Below, one piece after another: positions 17,501 to 25,046 of a stretch of 36,920 bases of DNA. The position numbers and the translations under genes were made by a program. This DNA comes from Sphingomonas endophytica (GTDB taxonomy: Bacteria > Pseudomonadota > Alphaproteobacteria > Sphingomonadales > Sphingomonadaceae): positions 1 through 36,920 of the forward strand of contig NZ_LDTB01000005.1 of the NCBI RefSeq assembly GCF_001476895.1, in the 5' to 3' direction. The notes beneath the pieces are model-generated. The model was not told the DNA's origin, made no database searches, and worked only from the letters and a program-made list of their open reading frames with translations. Each line of letters starts with the position of its first letter. The first letter of the stretch is position 1.

Positions 17501-17647
17501 CGCGTCGCGGTGAACAACCTGTTCGATCGCGATCCGCCGCTGCTGCCGGATTCGCGCAGCGTGCTGGGGCTGCTGCGCAGCAACACGCTGTTCCGCTACG
17601 ACCTGCTTGGTCGCCAGATCGTCGTCGGCGCGACCGCGCGCTTCTGA
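14594..17647 (+). CDS. TonB-dependent outer-membrane receptor
   Basis: 1017 residues. The second ATG of an ATGATG pair is chosen for better distance to AAGGGG. MKKFKTLLTSGCGVAALTML starts a signal peptide ending ALAQ. A TonB-box-like DVIVTGTRI precedes the plug domain (about 60-190, with VDGLRLG, ERIDVLSGGASSVYG and VVNFVLKK). The rest is a 22-strand barrel rich in aromatic strands, ending in GATARF with the terminal Phe needed for outer-membrane assembly. It imports a large substrate with energy from TonB. The substrate is unknown; the nearby serralysin suggests peptides or iron chelates, but this is inference only. A terminator separates it from the protease gene. Confidence 0.92.
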   Translation: MKKFKTLLTSGCGVAALTMLPSAALAQTEAAQDAPASIGDPVASAKLAAASNDTPQGGANDVIVTGTRITRPNNRSAAPITTTTAAEIAAQGATTIEEVMNRLPQVQANAEQNYADSDGRQRIKLRSLGFERTLTLVDGLRLGIQNGMDVSLIPNELVERIDVLSGGASSVYGSDAVAGVVNFVLKKDFNGIAVSGNYSFFNHHNSANDVTDAANRAFFASRQGWANDGGRANVTLTAGRTFLDGALSVSGYLNYRQSDQVNLGDRSLSACEVTQTVATGLLNCTRSTYTQVGTIVPGGIGVGNTLVNNPDGSGTFVPYNSGRGTATNPFDELAFQRSFNRINTGAFVNARISDDIELYSTAMFYRDRSSNTLPNRVYSYSAYGSTPFQTNCDNPFLSASQRTTLCGTRTTGLVPLDVRYRFDGMPLVRNSFENRGVRIAGGLRGRVLDDAWSYDIAGVYSMLKGETIYPAQPDFDRVNRSLNVVNVNGTPTCASVVSGADRACVPFNAFRPYNNNRALNDYLFTNVDGRQNSTSLMWQALAVLNGDLGKYGITSPLAEQGVAIAIASEFRAELFKSGADALFRETNGGTDQRFTQNVVESNVEVQVPLIEHQRFTDLLQVNGGYRVSKYNRLNGTFNTWKVEGIWAPIADIGFRASFNKAQRAPTVIEADQASNINYTRTGPNDPCASTPDPNSADPNVRLAPTASIEQCRRTGLPDNLYGSAALSCLDNSCTVRNGGFNLKPETAYTKTFGVILRPRVLKGLTVSADRFVINLNDSINFFQVNDFLNGCLTTGLDYYCRGIVRTPGTFRLDSAATGNPTSGYFARGTSNGYRSQAHGWDFQAQYALGLGAGGTLDTSFNGTLTTRVGSQDTPNAAPRNCVGYYGPNCGESMPRWSHGLRTTWTSPEKFASVSVNWRHISAMTISYNAPADTGIPANAPQVRRFYSGVPAYDYIDLATSFDVAKRFTLRVAVNNLFDRDPPLLPDSRSVLGLLRSNTLFRYDLLGRQIVVGATARF

Positions 17648-17657
17648 CGATCACCCC

Positions 17658-17685
17658 CCGGCGCGTCGATCGATCGGCGCGCCGG
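17658..17685. terminator. Palindromic hairpin between convergent genes
   Basis: A 28-nt near-perfect palindrome (arms CCGGCGCG and CGCGCCGG, centre CGATCGATCG, one T-G pair) lies 10 bp after the receptor stop and 9 bp before the stop of the RlpA-like gene. Probably a terminator for both directions. Confidence 0.55.
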
Positions 17686-17694
17686 CGGCACGGC

Positions 17695-18252
17695 CTATGG
17701 CGCCTCGCCCGCCGCGATCAGTTGCGCGCGGAACGCCGCCAGCGTCCGGGGGTCGGCGTCGGGGCGCGGGGCGGCGGGCTTGCCGTGGCGCAGCCGCTCG
17801 CGGTCGCGCTCGTCAGGGCTGACCACGCGCACCCGCACCGCGCCATGCCCGTTCGCGCGCAGCCCCAGCAACGTGGCGGCGCCCTTCGACAGATCGATGA
17901 TCCGCCCGCGCGCGAACGGTCCGCGATCGTTGACGCGCACCACGATCACGCGGCCGGTGTCCAGCGACGTGACCTCGACATAGCTGGGCAGCGGCAGCGT
18001 GGCATGCGCGGCGGTGATCCAGCCGGGACGGAATTTCTCGCCGCGCGCGGTGCGATCACCGCTCTCGCCGCCATACCAGCTCGCGCGGCCGAGCATGTCA
18101 TAGCCCGGCTCGGCGGCCGGGACATAGGTGACGCCGCGCACCACATAGGGCCGCCCGACCGTCACCGGCACGTCGCTGACGGGACGATAGCGACCGCCGC
18201 ACCCGGCCAGGGCCAGCGCGATCGACAGGGCGGGAAGCACGTGGCGGATCAT
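17695..18252 (-). CDS. rlpA: RlpA-like septal lipoprotein (double-psi beta-barrel)
   Basis: 185 residues from the ATG at 18252; a GTG 24 bp upstream is also possible. MIRHVLPALSIALALAGC is a lipoprotein signal with lipobox ALAGC. Residues about 50-150 form the RlpA double-psi beta-barrel: GRASWYGG, TARGEKF, ITAAHATLPLPSYVEVT, VRVNDRGPFARGRIIDLS. In Pseudomonas, RlpA is a lytic transglycosylase acting on naked glycan at the septum. The catalytic Glu/Asp candidates are in RGEKF and VNDRGPF. There is no C-terminal SPOR domain, so septal targeting by denuded glycan is not evident; the tail is short and charged. Confidence 0.88.
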   Translation of the reverse strand: MIRHVLPALSIALALAGCGGRYRPVSDVPVTVGRPYVVRGVTYVPAAEPGYDMLGRASWYGGESGDRTARGEKFRPGWITAAHATLPLPSYVEVTSLDTGRVIVVRVNDRGPFARGRIIDLSKGAATLLGLRANGHGAVRVRVVSPDERDRERLRHGKPAAPRPDADPRTLAAFRAQLIAAGEAP

Positions 18253-18320
18253 GCGCGGGCGGGCTATCCGCTGCACCGCGCGGCGGCAAGGGCCTGCTCC
18301 CGATAAGTCGTGTTATGTAA

Positions 18321-18346
18321 ACAGCCGGTCCGTCCGGACCGCCTGT
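18321..18346. promoter_or_regulatory. Inverted repeat upstream of the RlpA-like gene
   Basis: ACAG-C-CGGTCC, loop GTCC, GGACCG-C-CTGT forms a 26-nt dyad with one mismatch. On the minus strand it is followed by TTTACATAA, about 70 bp before the RlpA-like start. It may be an operator or a weak terminator; the sequence alone does not decide. Confidence 0.3.
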
Positions 18347-18499
18347 CGCTACCACGTGATGCGTCGGCGTCAACGCACCGCGGGATCGCGCCCGGGGATG
18401 CTGGCGCGCGTGCTTCGGTCCCCCGGCGCCGCCCGCAACCGTGCCGCGCCATCGCAAGCGACGACGCGGCACGATCGTTCCGGGGATCCGCGGCCGGTT

Positions 18500-18530
18500 C
18501 GGCGCGGCGTCCAAGCGAGGAGCCGCGCCG
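18500..18530 (-). terminator. Possible terminator of the subtilisin gene
   Basis: CGGCGCGGC (18500-18508) pairs with GCCGCGCCG (18522-18530), a 9-bp GC-only stem with a 13-nt loop. It lies 8 bp beyond the subtilisin stop. No T-run follows. Confidence 0.35.
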
Positions 18531-18538
18531 CGCCGGGA

Positions 18539-21500
18539 TCAGCCGGCGAAGCCGAAGGCGTTGCCGGTGAAGTTGAGCTGGTCGGCGTCGATGTTGACCA
18601 GCAGGATGGTATTGCCGCCACCCAGGTCGATCAGCGTGTCGTTGCCCAGGTCCGTGACGGCCGGCGCGCCGTCGAGCTGGTAGCTGGACAGGTCGATCAC
18701 GTCGCCCGCGCCGAAATCGGCGATCGTGTCCTGCCCGAAGCCGGCGTCGAACACGAACGTGTCCGCCCCCGCCCCGCCGATCAGCGTGTCGTTGCCGCCC
18801 AGCCCGATCAGCACGTCATTGCCCGCCCCGCCGTTCAGCACGTTCGCGCCCGCGTTGCCGCGCAGCGTGTTGGCCAGCGCGTTGCCGGTCGCGTTCAGGC
18901 CGGCGCTGCCGGTCAGGAACAGGTTCTCGACGTTCGCGCCCAGCGTCCAGGAAATCCCGGCATAGACGCTGTCGACACCCCCGCTACCGTTCTGGAAATA
19001 CTCGATGATCTGGTCGCCGGCGTTGTCGACGTAATAGCTGTCGTTGCCCGCGCCGCCTTCCATCGTGTCCGCGCCGGTGCCGCCGTCGAGCGTGTCGTTG
19101 CCCTCGTGACCCAGCAGCGTGTCGCGCCCCGATCCGCCATACAGCCGGTCGTTGCCGAGCCCGCCGCGCAGCGTGTCGTTGCCGTCCATCCCGTACAGCG
19201 TGTCGGCGAAGCTGGTGCCGTAGATGGTGTTGGCCAGACCGTTGCCGGTGCCGATCCGTGCGCCGCCGGTCAGGTACAGGTTCTCCACCTGTGCGGCCAG
19301 CGTGTAGTTGATGCTGGCATAGACGGTGTCGGTGCCGGCGTTCGCCGCCTCGACCACGAGGTCGCCGGCATCGTCGACGATATAGGTGTCGTTGCCCGCG
19401 CCGCCGTCGAGCAGGTCCACGCCCGTCCCGCCGTTCAGCGTGTCGGCGCCGGCCCCGCCGTACAGCCGGTCGTTGCCCGCGCCGCCCACCAGCGTGTCGT
19501 TGCCCCGCATCCCGCGCAGTTCGTTGGCCAGCGCATTGCCGAACAGCGTGTCGTTGCCGTCGCCCGACACCGCGTTCTCGATCTGCGTGCCCTTGGCGAT
19601 CTTGAACGCCGCCACGCCACCGAACGTCGAGGTCGTGTTTTCCGACAGCGAGATCACCACGTCCTTGCCGACCGCCGCGGCGTTGATCCAGTCCGTGCCG
19701 CCATCGGCGTCGGTCAGCACCTTGCGCCCCGCCTCACCGGCGATCGCCGCCATCGTGAAGAACTCGTTGGTGTAGGTGAACACGTCGTCCTGGCCGAGTT
19801 CGCTGCCATAGGCGTCGAGCTTCAGCGAGTTGATGGTCAGCGAGCCACCATATTTGAAGATGTCGTCGGGCTGTTCGAACTGCAGCGTCCAGGTGCCGAG
19901 CATGTCGACGCCACGGAAACCCGACAGGCCGAAGGTGAATTCCTGTGCGCCCTTCACGACCTCGACGGAACCGGCGAAGAAGCCGTTCACGTTTTCGTAC
20001 GTGTCGATATAGGCACTGGTCCCGTCCGGGGCGATCAGCTTCAGCTTCGTCCCGAACATCGACAGGTCGTAATTCACACCCTCTTCCGTTGTCTCCAGAC
20101 GGAAGTTCACGGTCAGGTCGAGATGCTCGACATCGAGCGCTTCGGTGACGTTGAACTTGAACGACGCCGGGGTGCCGAGGAAGTCGCTCAGCAGCGTCTG
20201 GGCGGTGTTGGCGCCCTGGGTCGGGACCGACATGTTGACCGCGATCGGGCCGGTCGAGAGGCTGGCTTCGTTGGCGCTGGTCTTGGGCGCGCCGAACAGC
20301 GACCAGACCTCGGCCAGGCGCACCGCATTATAGGCATCGACCGCGCCATAGCCATATTCGCGGCTGTAATGCGCCGCGCCGCCGTTCCAGTTGGCGTCCT
20401 GCCCGGCCAGCCCGAACGTGGTGCTGTTCAGATAGATCGGCCGTCCCTGGTAATCGACGGCCGCCTTGCCGGTGTCGAACGCGACCGGCAGCTTGGCGGA
20501 ATAGGCCAGGATGTTCCGTACGTCGCGCCAGCCGAGATTCTCGTTGGCATCCAGGATCAGGCTGACGACGCCGCTGACCACCGGGGTCGCGCCCGACGTG
20601 CCGCCGAAACCGTTGGTATAGTCCGATGCGCCCGACGGATCGGCATTGGTGTTGTAGCCGTCGGTGCCCAGCAGATCGACCGTGACCTGCCCGGTGCCGC
20701 CGATCACGGCAAAATCGTTCGACGGGGCCGAGACGAGCAGGTGCGCGCCCGACGAGGTGTAATAGGACGAAAGGCCGTCGGACTCGCGATAGGAGCCGAC
20801 CGCGACGACGTGGCGGTCGGTCTTCCAGCTGTCGAACTGTCCGTCGAGCGTGTCGTTGCCCGCCGCGGCGACGTGGATCGTCCCCAGCCCGTCGCGCCCG
20901 TTGGCGGTGCCGTTCGACAGCGCGTCGATCATCCTGTAACCGAACGATCCCTCGGTCAGCCGCGAGTTGGCGGTCGAGAGCGAGCCGCGCCCGCCCCAGC
21001 TGTGGTTGGTCACGTCGTAGCGGTCGGACTGGCGGATCGCCTCGAAGAACGCATCGGCATTGGAGCCGTTGACGAACACCGGCGAGGCGGGATCGAAGAT
21101 GTTCACGCCGGTGATCGTGGCATCGTAGGAGATGCCGACGCCGCCCTCACCGTTCCGTGCCGCCGCGATCAGCCCGGCGACCGCCGTACCGTGCGGGCCG
21201 GAATCCGCCACGAAATTGCCGTCGATCCGCGCGCCGTCGATGACGACCTCGCGCGAGGCATCGTAATTGGCGGCCAGATCCCAGTGCGCATATTGAACGC
21301 CGCTGTCGTACACGCCGACATGCACGTCCTTGCCGGTATAGTCCTTCCACACCGCATTCAGGTCGCCCAGCCGCGTCAGATGCCATTGGTCGGCGGTGAC
21401 GGGGTCGGCGACGCCCGCGATCTCATAGGTCTGGAACGCGGTCTTCACCGTCTTGCCGGTCGACACGTCATAGCCGGCGAAGCCGCCGCCCGGCTTGGCG

Positions 21501-21799
21501 ATCGGGCCGATGACCGGCGGCCCGAACAGCGCGGCGCCGGAAAAGGCCATGTTGCCCGACAGCGGCTGCAGCGCCGCGACATATCCGTCCGATGCGCCAA
21601 AGGCCGGTGCCGCGCGGAAATCCGCGAGGCGTGCGGTGCCCGCCGCTCCGAACGGGACGGCGGACAGATCGACGAAGCTGGCCGGCAGCGGCTGCGTGGC
21701 CGCGCCATATCGCGTGTCGACGCCGTCCGAACGATCGGACAGGATCTGGTCGGTCAGGGAGGCAGCGGTGGTCCGGCTGCCGTAGGTGGAAGAGGTCAT
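18539..21799 (-). CDS. RTX subtilisin-like serine protease with P-domain
   Basis: 1086 residues with no signal peptide. The S8 catalytic triad is visible: Asp165 (GVYDSGVQ), His203 (GPHGTAVAG), Ser402 (GGTSGATPVVSG), with the oxyanion Asn315 (AAAGND). Residues about 510-680 form a P/Homo-B domain (GVDMLGTWTLQFEQPDD) as in proprotein convertases of the kexin type. Residues about 735-1060 hold blocks of GGxGxDxLxGG calcium-binding repeats broken by VENLYLTGGA-type segments. The RTX tail and missing signal predict type I secretion. It may process or degrade extracellular proteins. A long AT-rich upstream region probably holds its promoter. Confidence 0.92.
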   Translation of the reverse strand: MTSSTYGSRTTAASLTDQILSDRSDGVDTRYGAATQPLPASFVDLSAVPFGAAGTARLADFRAAPAFGASDGYVAALQPLSGNMAFSGAALFGPPVIGPIAKPGGGFAGYDVSTGKTVKTAFQTYEIAGVADPVTADQWHLTRLGDLNAVWKDYTGKDVHVGVYDSGVQYAHWDLAANYDASREVVIDGARIDGNFVADSGPHGTAVAGLIAAARNGEGGVGISYDATITGVNIFDPASPVFVNGSNADAFFEAIRQSDRYDVTNHSWGGRGSLSTANSRLTEGSFGYRMIDALSNGTANGRDGLGTIHVAAAGNDTLDGQFDSWKTDRHVVAVGSYRESDGLSSYYTSSGAHLLVSAPSNDFAVIGGTGQVTVDLLGTDGYNTNADPSGASDYTNGFGGTSGATPVVSGVVSLILDANENLGWRDVRNILAYSAKLPVAFDTGKAAVDYQGRPIYLNSTTFGLAGQDANWNGGAAHYSREYGYGAVDAYNAVRLAEVWSLFGAPKTSANEASLSTGPIAVNMSVPTQGANTAQTLLSDFLGTPASFKFNVTEALDVEHLDLTVNFRLETTEEGVNYDLSMFGTKLKLIAPDGTSAYIDTYENVNGFFAGSVEVVKGAQEFTFGLSGFRGVDMLGTWTLQFEQPDDIFKYGGSLTINSLKLDAYGSELGQDDVFTYTNEFFTMAAIAGEAGRKVLTDADGGTDWINAAAVGKDVVISLSENTTSTFGGVAAFKIAKGTQIENAVSGDGNDTLFGNALANELRGMRGNDTLVGGAGNDRLYGGAGADTLNGGTGVDLLDGGAGNDTYIVDDAGDLVVEAANAGTDTVYASINYTLAAQVENLYLTGGARIGTGNGLANTIYGTSFADTLYGMDGNDTLRGGLGNDRLYGGSGRDTLLGHEGNDTLDGGTGADTMEGGAGNDSYYVDNAGDQIIEYFQNGSGGVDSVYAGISWTLGANVENLFLTGSAGLNATGNALANTLRGNAGANVLNGGAGNDVLIGLGGNDTLIGGAGADTFVFDAGFGQDTIADFGAGDVIDLSSYQLDGAPAVTDLGNDTLIDLGGGNTILLVNIDADQLNFTGNAFGFAG

Positions 21800-22347
21800 T
21801 GCGTCCCGAGGCTCCGATCAAGGGCCGTCATGCCGGGGCGAGGCGAGCATGACGACGCCCGGCCGCATGGCCGCGCGTCACCTGGCGCCCACGTCATCCT
21901 GCACGACGGCAGTAAGGTGGATACGTTGCTCGAGCTGGGATGAGGCTATGAAGCGTCGTCGTTGACCGCAATTGTTCATCAGACTTTAATACAAGTTAGA
22001 TCGCCATTCCGGGTAACGCTCATCGGATAAAGTTATATTGTTGCAATATTTACCATCCTGAGGAAACGATGATACATTGTGTCGCGCCCATGCTGCGGTG
22101 CAACGACATTGCGGTGCCGCCCATACCGATTCGGCGGTCACGCCGCGGCGATCCGACAGCCGCGTCCGCGCGCCTGACGACCGGCGCCGGATGCCGGTCG
22201 GGCGGGGCACATGAAACGGCCGCACATCCATGTTCAGGCGATCGGCGCTGGCCGGGCCCGGGCGCGGTGAGGATCGGCGGGAGCGAACCATGACGCGGGG
22301 CGGCCGTCGCCGCGTCCGCGCCGTCCGCCCGGTTCAGGCGGCGCGGG
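21800..22347. promoter_or_regulatory. 548-bp intergenic region upstream of the subtilisin gene
   Basis: I see no convincing gene here. Positions about 21955-22085 are strikingly AT-rich. They include a perfect dyad ATATTG-TTG-CAATAT (22035-22049), which contains TGTTGCA (22039-22045). Position and composition suggest the promoter and regulator site of the subtilisin gene, leaving a long leader of more than 150 nt. The part 22090-22347 is GC-rich and carries only weak hairpins near 22305-22345 that might end the STAS-like transcript. Confidence 0.4.
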
Positions 22348-22746
22348 TCAGCGCTCGAACAGCCACGCCTCGGCATCCTCGATCGTCGTGAAATAGCCGG
22401 CGTCGCGCCCGGATGCCGCGCGCTTGATCTGCAACCGCGCCAGCGACCGCGCGACCACGAACGCGATCCGGCGCGACACGGTGTCCGGATTGGCGAGCAC
22501 GGCGCGAAAGCCGTCCACGCTGTCCTGCGCCTGGATGTGCATCGCGCGGATATCGACCAATGTCAGATGCTGGTTGGGGGCGCAGCGCAGCTCGCGATGG
22601 GCGGCATCGCGCGCCGCGACGAAGCGCGCGATATCGCCGGGCGCGAAGAAGCCCGCCAGCGTGATGCGGACCAGATCGCGCGCCGGCTCGACATCCAGCG
22701 ACATGCGCGGCGTCATCGACGGGCCCGTCGCCTCGTCGGACATCAT
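22348..22746 (-). CDS. STAS/SpoIIAA-like protein
   Basis: 132 residues. The start ATG at 22746 overlaps the TGA of the upstream gene as ATGA, so translation is probably coupled; AGGGAGGGA lies just upstream. The order of strands and helices (LVRITLAGFFAPGDIARFVA, LTLVDIRAMHI, RRIAFVVARSLARLQIKRAA, YFTTIEDAEAWLF) fits a SpoIIAA/STAS-like fold, and the ending DAEAWLF is common in such bacterial proteins. Functions of stand-alone copies are mostly unknown. Its coupling to a secreted glucanase gene is unexpected, because this protein has no export signal. Confidence 0.7.
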   Translation of the reverse strand: MMSDEATGPSMTPRMSLDVEPARDLVRITLAGFFAPGDIARFVAARDAAHRELRCAPNQHLTLVDIRAMHIQAQDSVDGFRAVLANPDTVSRRIAFVVARSLARLQIKRAASGRDAGYFTTIEDAEAWLFER

Positions 22747-24233
22747 GACGTCCCTCCCTCTCCGGGCGACAGCCACCCGCCGGTGAACCCGGCGCGTTCC
22801 AGCCCGGCACGGATATAGGGGTTCCGGCGCATCGTCTTCCAGATCAATCCGCTGCGCCAGTTCTCGATCATGCACGCGATCGGTCCCTGGTCGATCCCCA
22901 GGAAATCGGTCGCGACCCAGCCGATGCCGGGCACCACGCGGCCATGCTGCAACTTTACGTCGGTCAGCGTCAGCGTCGGGTTGAAGCTGTCGCGAAAGCC
23001 GTAGCGGTCATAGATCGCGGTGCCGTACTGCGAATACATCGCGCGCGCGGCGGGCAGCACGATCTCCGGCGCGAACGCGACCGATCCCAGTGCGGCGGTC
23101 GGCGCGATCGTCCCGTCGTCGCGGTCGCCGGGGCCGCGCGCGGAATAGGAGAAGAACTCGCGGTTGCGCCCGTCGATCTCGCGCACGAAATCGCCCGGCC
23201 CGTCGCACGCGGTCAGCCCCCAGACGTTCTCGCCATAACCGCGCCAGCGCCCGGGATTGGTGATCGCATAGCGGCGCTGCGCATAGGTGGCGCGGCGGCT
23301 GTTCTCGAAATAATCGAACCCGCGCCGTTTGGAGTACGTGTCCATCAGGCCGCGGAAATCGATCCACACCTGGCTGTACTGATGCCCGAACAGCGGCGGG
23401 AAGGCGGTGAAGGGATTGTCGTATTTCTCGTCCCACGACGGGTCGAACTTCGCGGTCCATTCGTCCCAGGTGGTCGGCGGCAGCGCATGGGTGGGCGACC
23501 CCAGCGCCAGCACGTACAGGATCAGGCTTTCGTTATAGATGTTCCAGTCGGAGCCGATGAAGCCGCTTTCGGGATGCCAGCCCATCGACACGAACGGCTT
23601 GCGCGGGGTGATCCAGTCCCATTCGACCGCGCGGTACAGTTGATCGGCGAGCGCGCGGATCTCCTTTTCAGCCGGATCGTCGGCGTCGTCGAACCACGTC
23701 TGCGCGAACAGCACCCCGCCCAGCAGCAGCGCGGTGTCGATCGTCGACAGCTCGGTGCGCGCGAAGCGATGCCCCTTCGTCGTACCCAGGAAATGGTAGA
23801 AGAAGCCCTTGTAGCCGCTCATCCCCTCCTTCGCCGGCCCCTGCGGCGCATCGGCGAAGAAGCGCAGCGTGGCCAGCGTGCGCTGCGCGGCGGCTGCGCG
23901 CGTGATCCAGCCGCGCGTCGCCGCGATCGGATAGGTGGTCAGCGCGAAGCCGACCGCCGCGATCGAGGCGAAGCTGGGCGTCGGCCAGCGATCGGGCGCC
24001 AGGCCGGTCGTCTGGTCGGTGGTGTTCCAGAAGAAGCTGACCGTGCGGCGCTGGATATCGTCCATCAACGGGTCGCTGGCGCTGGCCGGCGTGGTCCCGA
24101 TCGCGGGCAGCACGCCCGGAAAGGCGAGCCGCGGCACCTGCGGCGGCGCGAACGGCCCGGCGGTACACCCGGCCAGCCACCCCGCCCCGCCCAGCGCGGC
24201 GGTGCGGAGGAGATCGCGGCGGTCGAACGTCAT
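22743..24233 (-). CDS. GH144-like glucanase (glycoamylase family), Tat lipoprotein
   Basis: 496 residues from the ATG at 24233. MTFDRRDLLRTAALGGAGWL followed by AGC combines a twin-arginine motif (RRDLLR) with a lipobox. The mature part matches the glycoamylase-like fold (PF10091 type): DDIQRRTVSFFWNTTD, SIAAVGFALTTYPI, YKGFFYHFL, ELSTIDTALLLGGVL, HPESGFIGSDWNIYNESLIL, WGLTACDGP, FLGIDQGP. In the CAZy scheme, family GH144 contains endo-beta-1,2-glucanases, so beta-1,2-glucan is the best substrate guess. It is expected as a periplasmic or outer-membrane lipoprotein. It lies downstream of a TonB receptor gene but is separated from it by a repeat array. Confidence 0.82.
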   Translation of the reverse strand: MTFDRRDLLRTAALGGAGWLAGCTAGPFAPPQVPRLAFPGVLPAIGTTPASASDPLMDDIQRRTVSFFWNTTDQTTGLAPDRWPTPSFASIAAVGFALTTYPIAATRGWITRAAAAQRTLATLRFFADAPQGPAKEGMSGYKGFFYHFLGTTKGHRFARTELSTIDTALLLGGVLFAQTWFDDADDPAEKEIRALADQLYRAVEWDWITPRKPFVSMGWHPESGFIGSDWNIYNESLILYVLALGSPTHALPPTTWDEWTAKFDPSWDEKYDNPFTAFPPLFGHQYSQVWIDFRGLMDTYSKRRGFDYFENSRRATYAQRRYAITNPGRWRGYGENVWGLTACDGPGDFVREIDGRNREFFSYSARGPGDRDDGTIAPTAALGSVAFAPEIVLPAARAMYSQYGTAIYDRYGFRDSFNPTLTLTDVKLQHGRVVPGIGWVATDFLGIDQGPIACMIENWRSGLIWKTMRRNPYIRAGLERAGFTGGWLSPGEGGTS

Positions 24234-24352
24234 ATGGTCATCGGTCCCTTCGTCACGCTCCACCGTCCGTCACGTCCTAACGCCGTCATCGTCTCTGCCG
24301 TCAGGCCGGCGGACGTCGGGGTTGGAAGCATGAGAGCCGCCCCCCACCCCTG

Positions 24353-24598
24353 CCCGTCACCCCGGCGCAGGCCGGGGTCCATGGTGCCGCACACACCACG
24401 CCCGCATGCGCACGCGGACGGGTGGATCCCGGCCTGCGCCGGGATGACGAAGGACGCGACGGCCCGCTCCCCCCTTCCCGCCCCGGCGAAAGCCGGGGCC
24501 CAGTTGGGGGACGTTTCCGTATCCCTCGCGCCGCCCGCCACTGGACCCCGGCGTCCGCCGGGGTGGCAGGCGTGGGTGGAGAGGGGTGCCCCTCCCCA
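24353..24598. repeat. Palindromic repeat array, unit 1 (246 bp)
   Basis: The unit starts with CCCGTCACCCCGGC and holds four hairpins: ACCCCGGC/GCCGGGGT, ATCCCGGC/GCCGGGAT in inverted orientation, GCCCCGGC-GAAA-GCCGGGGC and ACCCCGGC-GTCC-GCCGGGGT. These resemble the REP-like intergenic repeats common in sphingomonads. Open frames across it, with peptides such as FVIPAQAGIH, are artefacts of the repeat. Confidence 0.85.
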
Positions 24599-24832
24599 CC
24601 CGTCACCCCGGCGCGGGCCGGGGTCCAGACACCGGGCAGCGCCGCGCTTGTGGCTCTGGCCCCCGGCCTGCGCCGGGATGACGAAGGACGCGACGGCCCG
24701 CTCCCCCCTTCCCGCCCCGGCGAAAGCCGGGGCCCAGGCGGGGGACGTTTCCGTATCCCTCGCGCCGCTCGCCACTGGACCCCGGCGTCCGCCGGGGTGG
24801 CAGGCGTGGGTGGAGAGGAGTGCCCCTCCCCA
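24599..24832. repeat. Palindromic repeat array, unit 2 (234 bp)
   Basis: The last roughly 170 bp are nearly identical to unit 1, with a few substitutions (for example CAGTTGGGGG to CAGGCGGGGG). The segment after the first hairpin differs, so the unit is a mosaic. It keeps the same four-hairpin order. Confidence 0.85.
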
Positions 24833-25033
24833 CCCGTCACCCCGGCGCAGGCCGGGGTCCATGGTGCCGCGCTCACCACGCCCGCATGCGCACGCGGACG
24901 GCTGGATCCCGGCCTGCGCCGGGATGACGAAGGAAGGCATGGCCCGCCCCCCTCCCCGCCCCGGCGACAGCCAGGCGTGGGGGAGAGGGTGTCCCTACCC
25001 ACCCGTAACTCCGGCGCAGGCCGGGATGACGGG
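24833..25033. repeat. Palindromic repeat array, unit 3 (degenerate)
   Basis: The first 110 bp are nearly identical to unit 1, including the CACGCGGACGG spacer that unit 2 lacks. The rest decays: the GAAA hairpin is broken (GGCGACAGCC) and a partial hairpin GGCGCAGGCC appears at 25013-25022. The array ends 14 bp before the stop of the TonB receptor gene. Confidence 0.75.
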
Positions 25034-25046
25034 CAAGCCGCCATCC

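Noticed and set aside
22069..22293. A 74-codon plus-strand ORF with GAGGA before its ATG
   Set aside because: The product is Pro/Arg/Gly-rich with no hydrophobic pattern or domain and uses two ATA codons. The ribosome binding site alone is not enough.
24230..24940. Open frames with FVIPAQAGI-type peptides
   Set aside because: They are translations of the palindromic repeat array and not genes.
24353..25033. CRISPR array
   Set aside because: The repeats are about 240 bp apart with internal hairpins and similar spacers; there are no uniform short repeats, unique spacers or cas genes.
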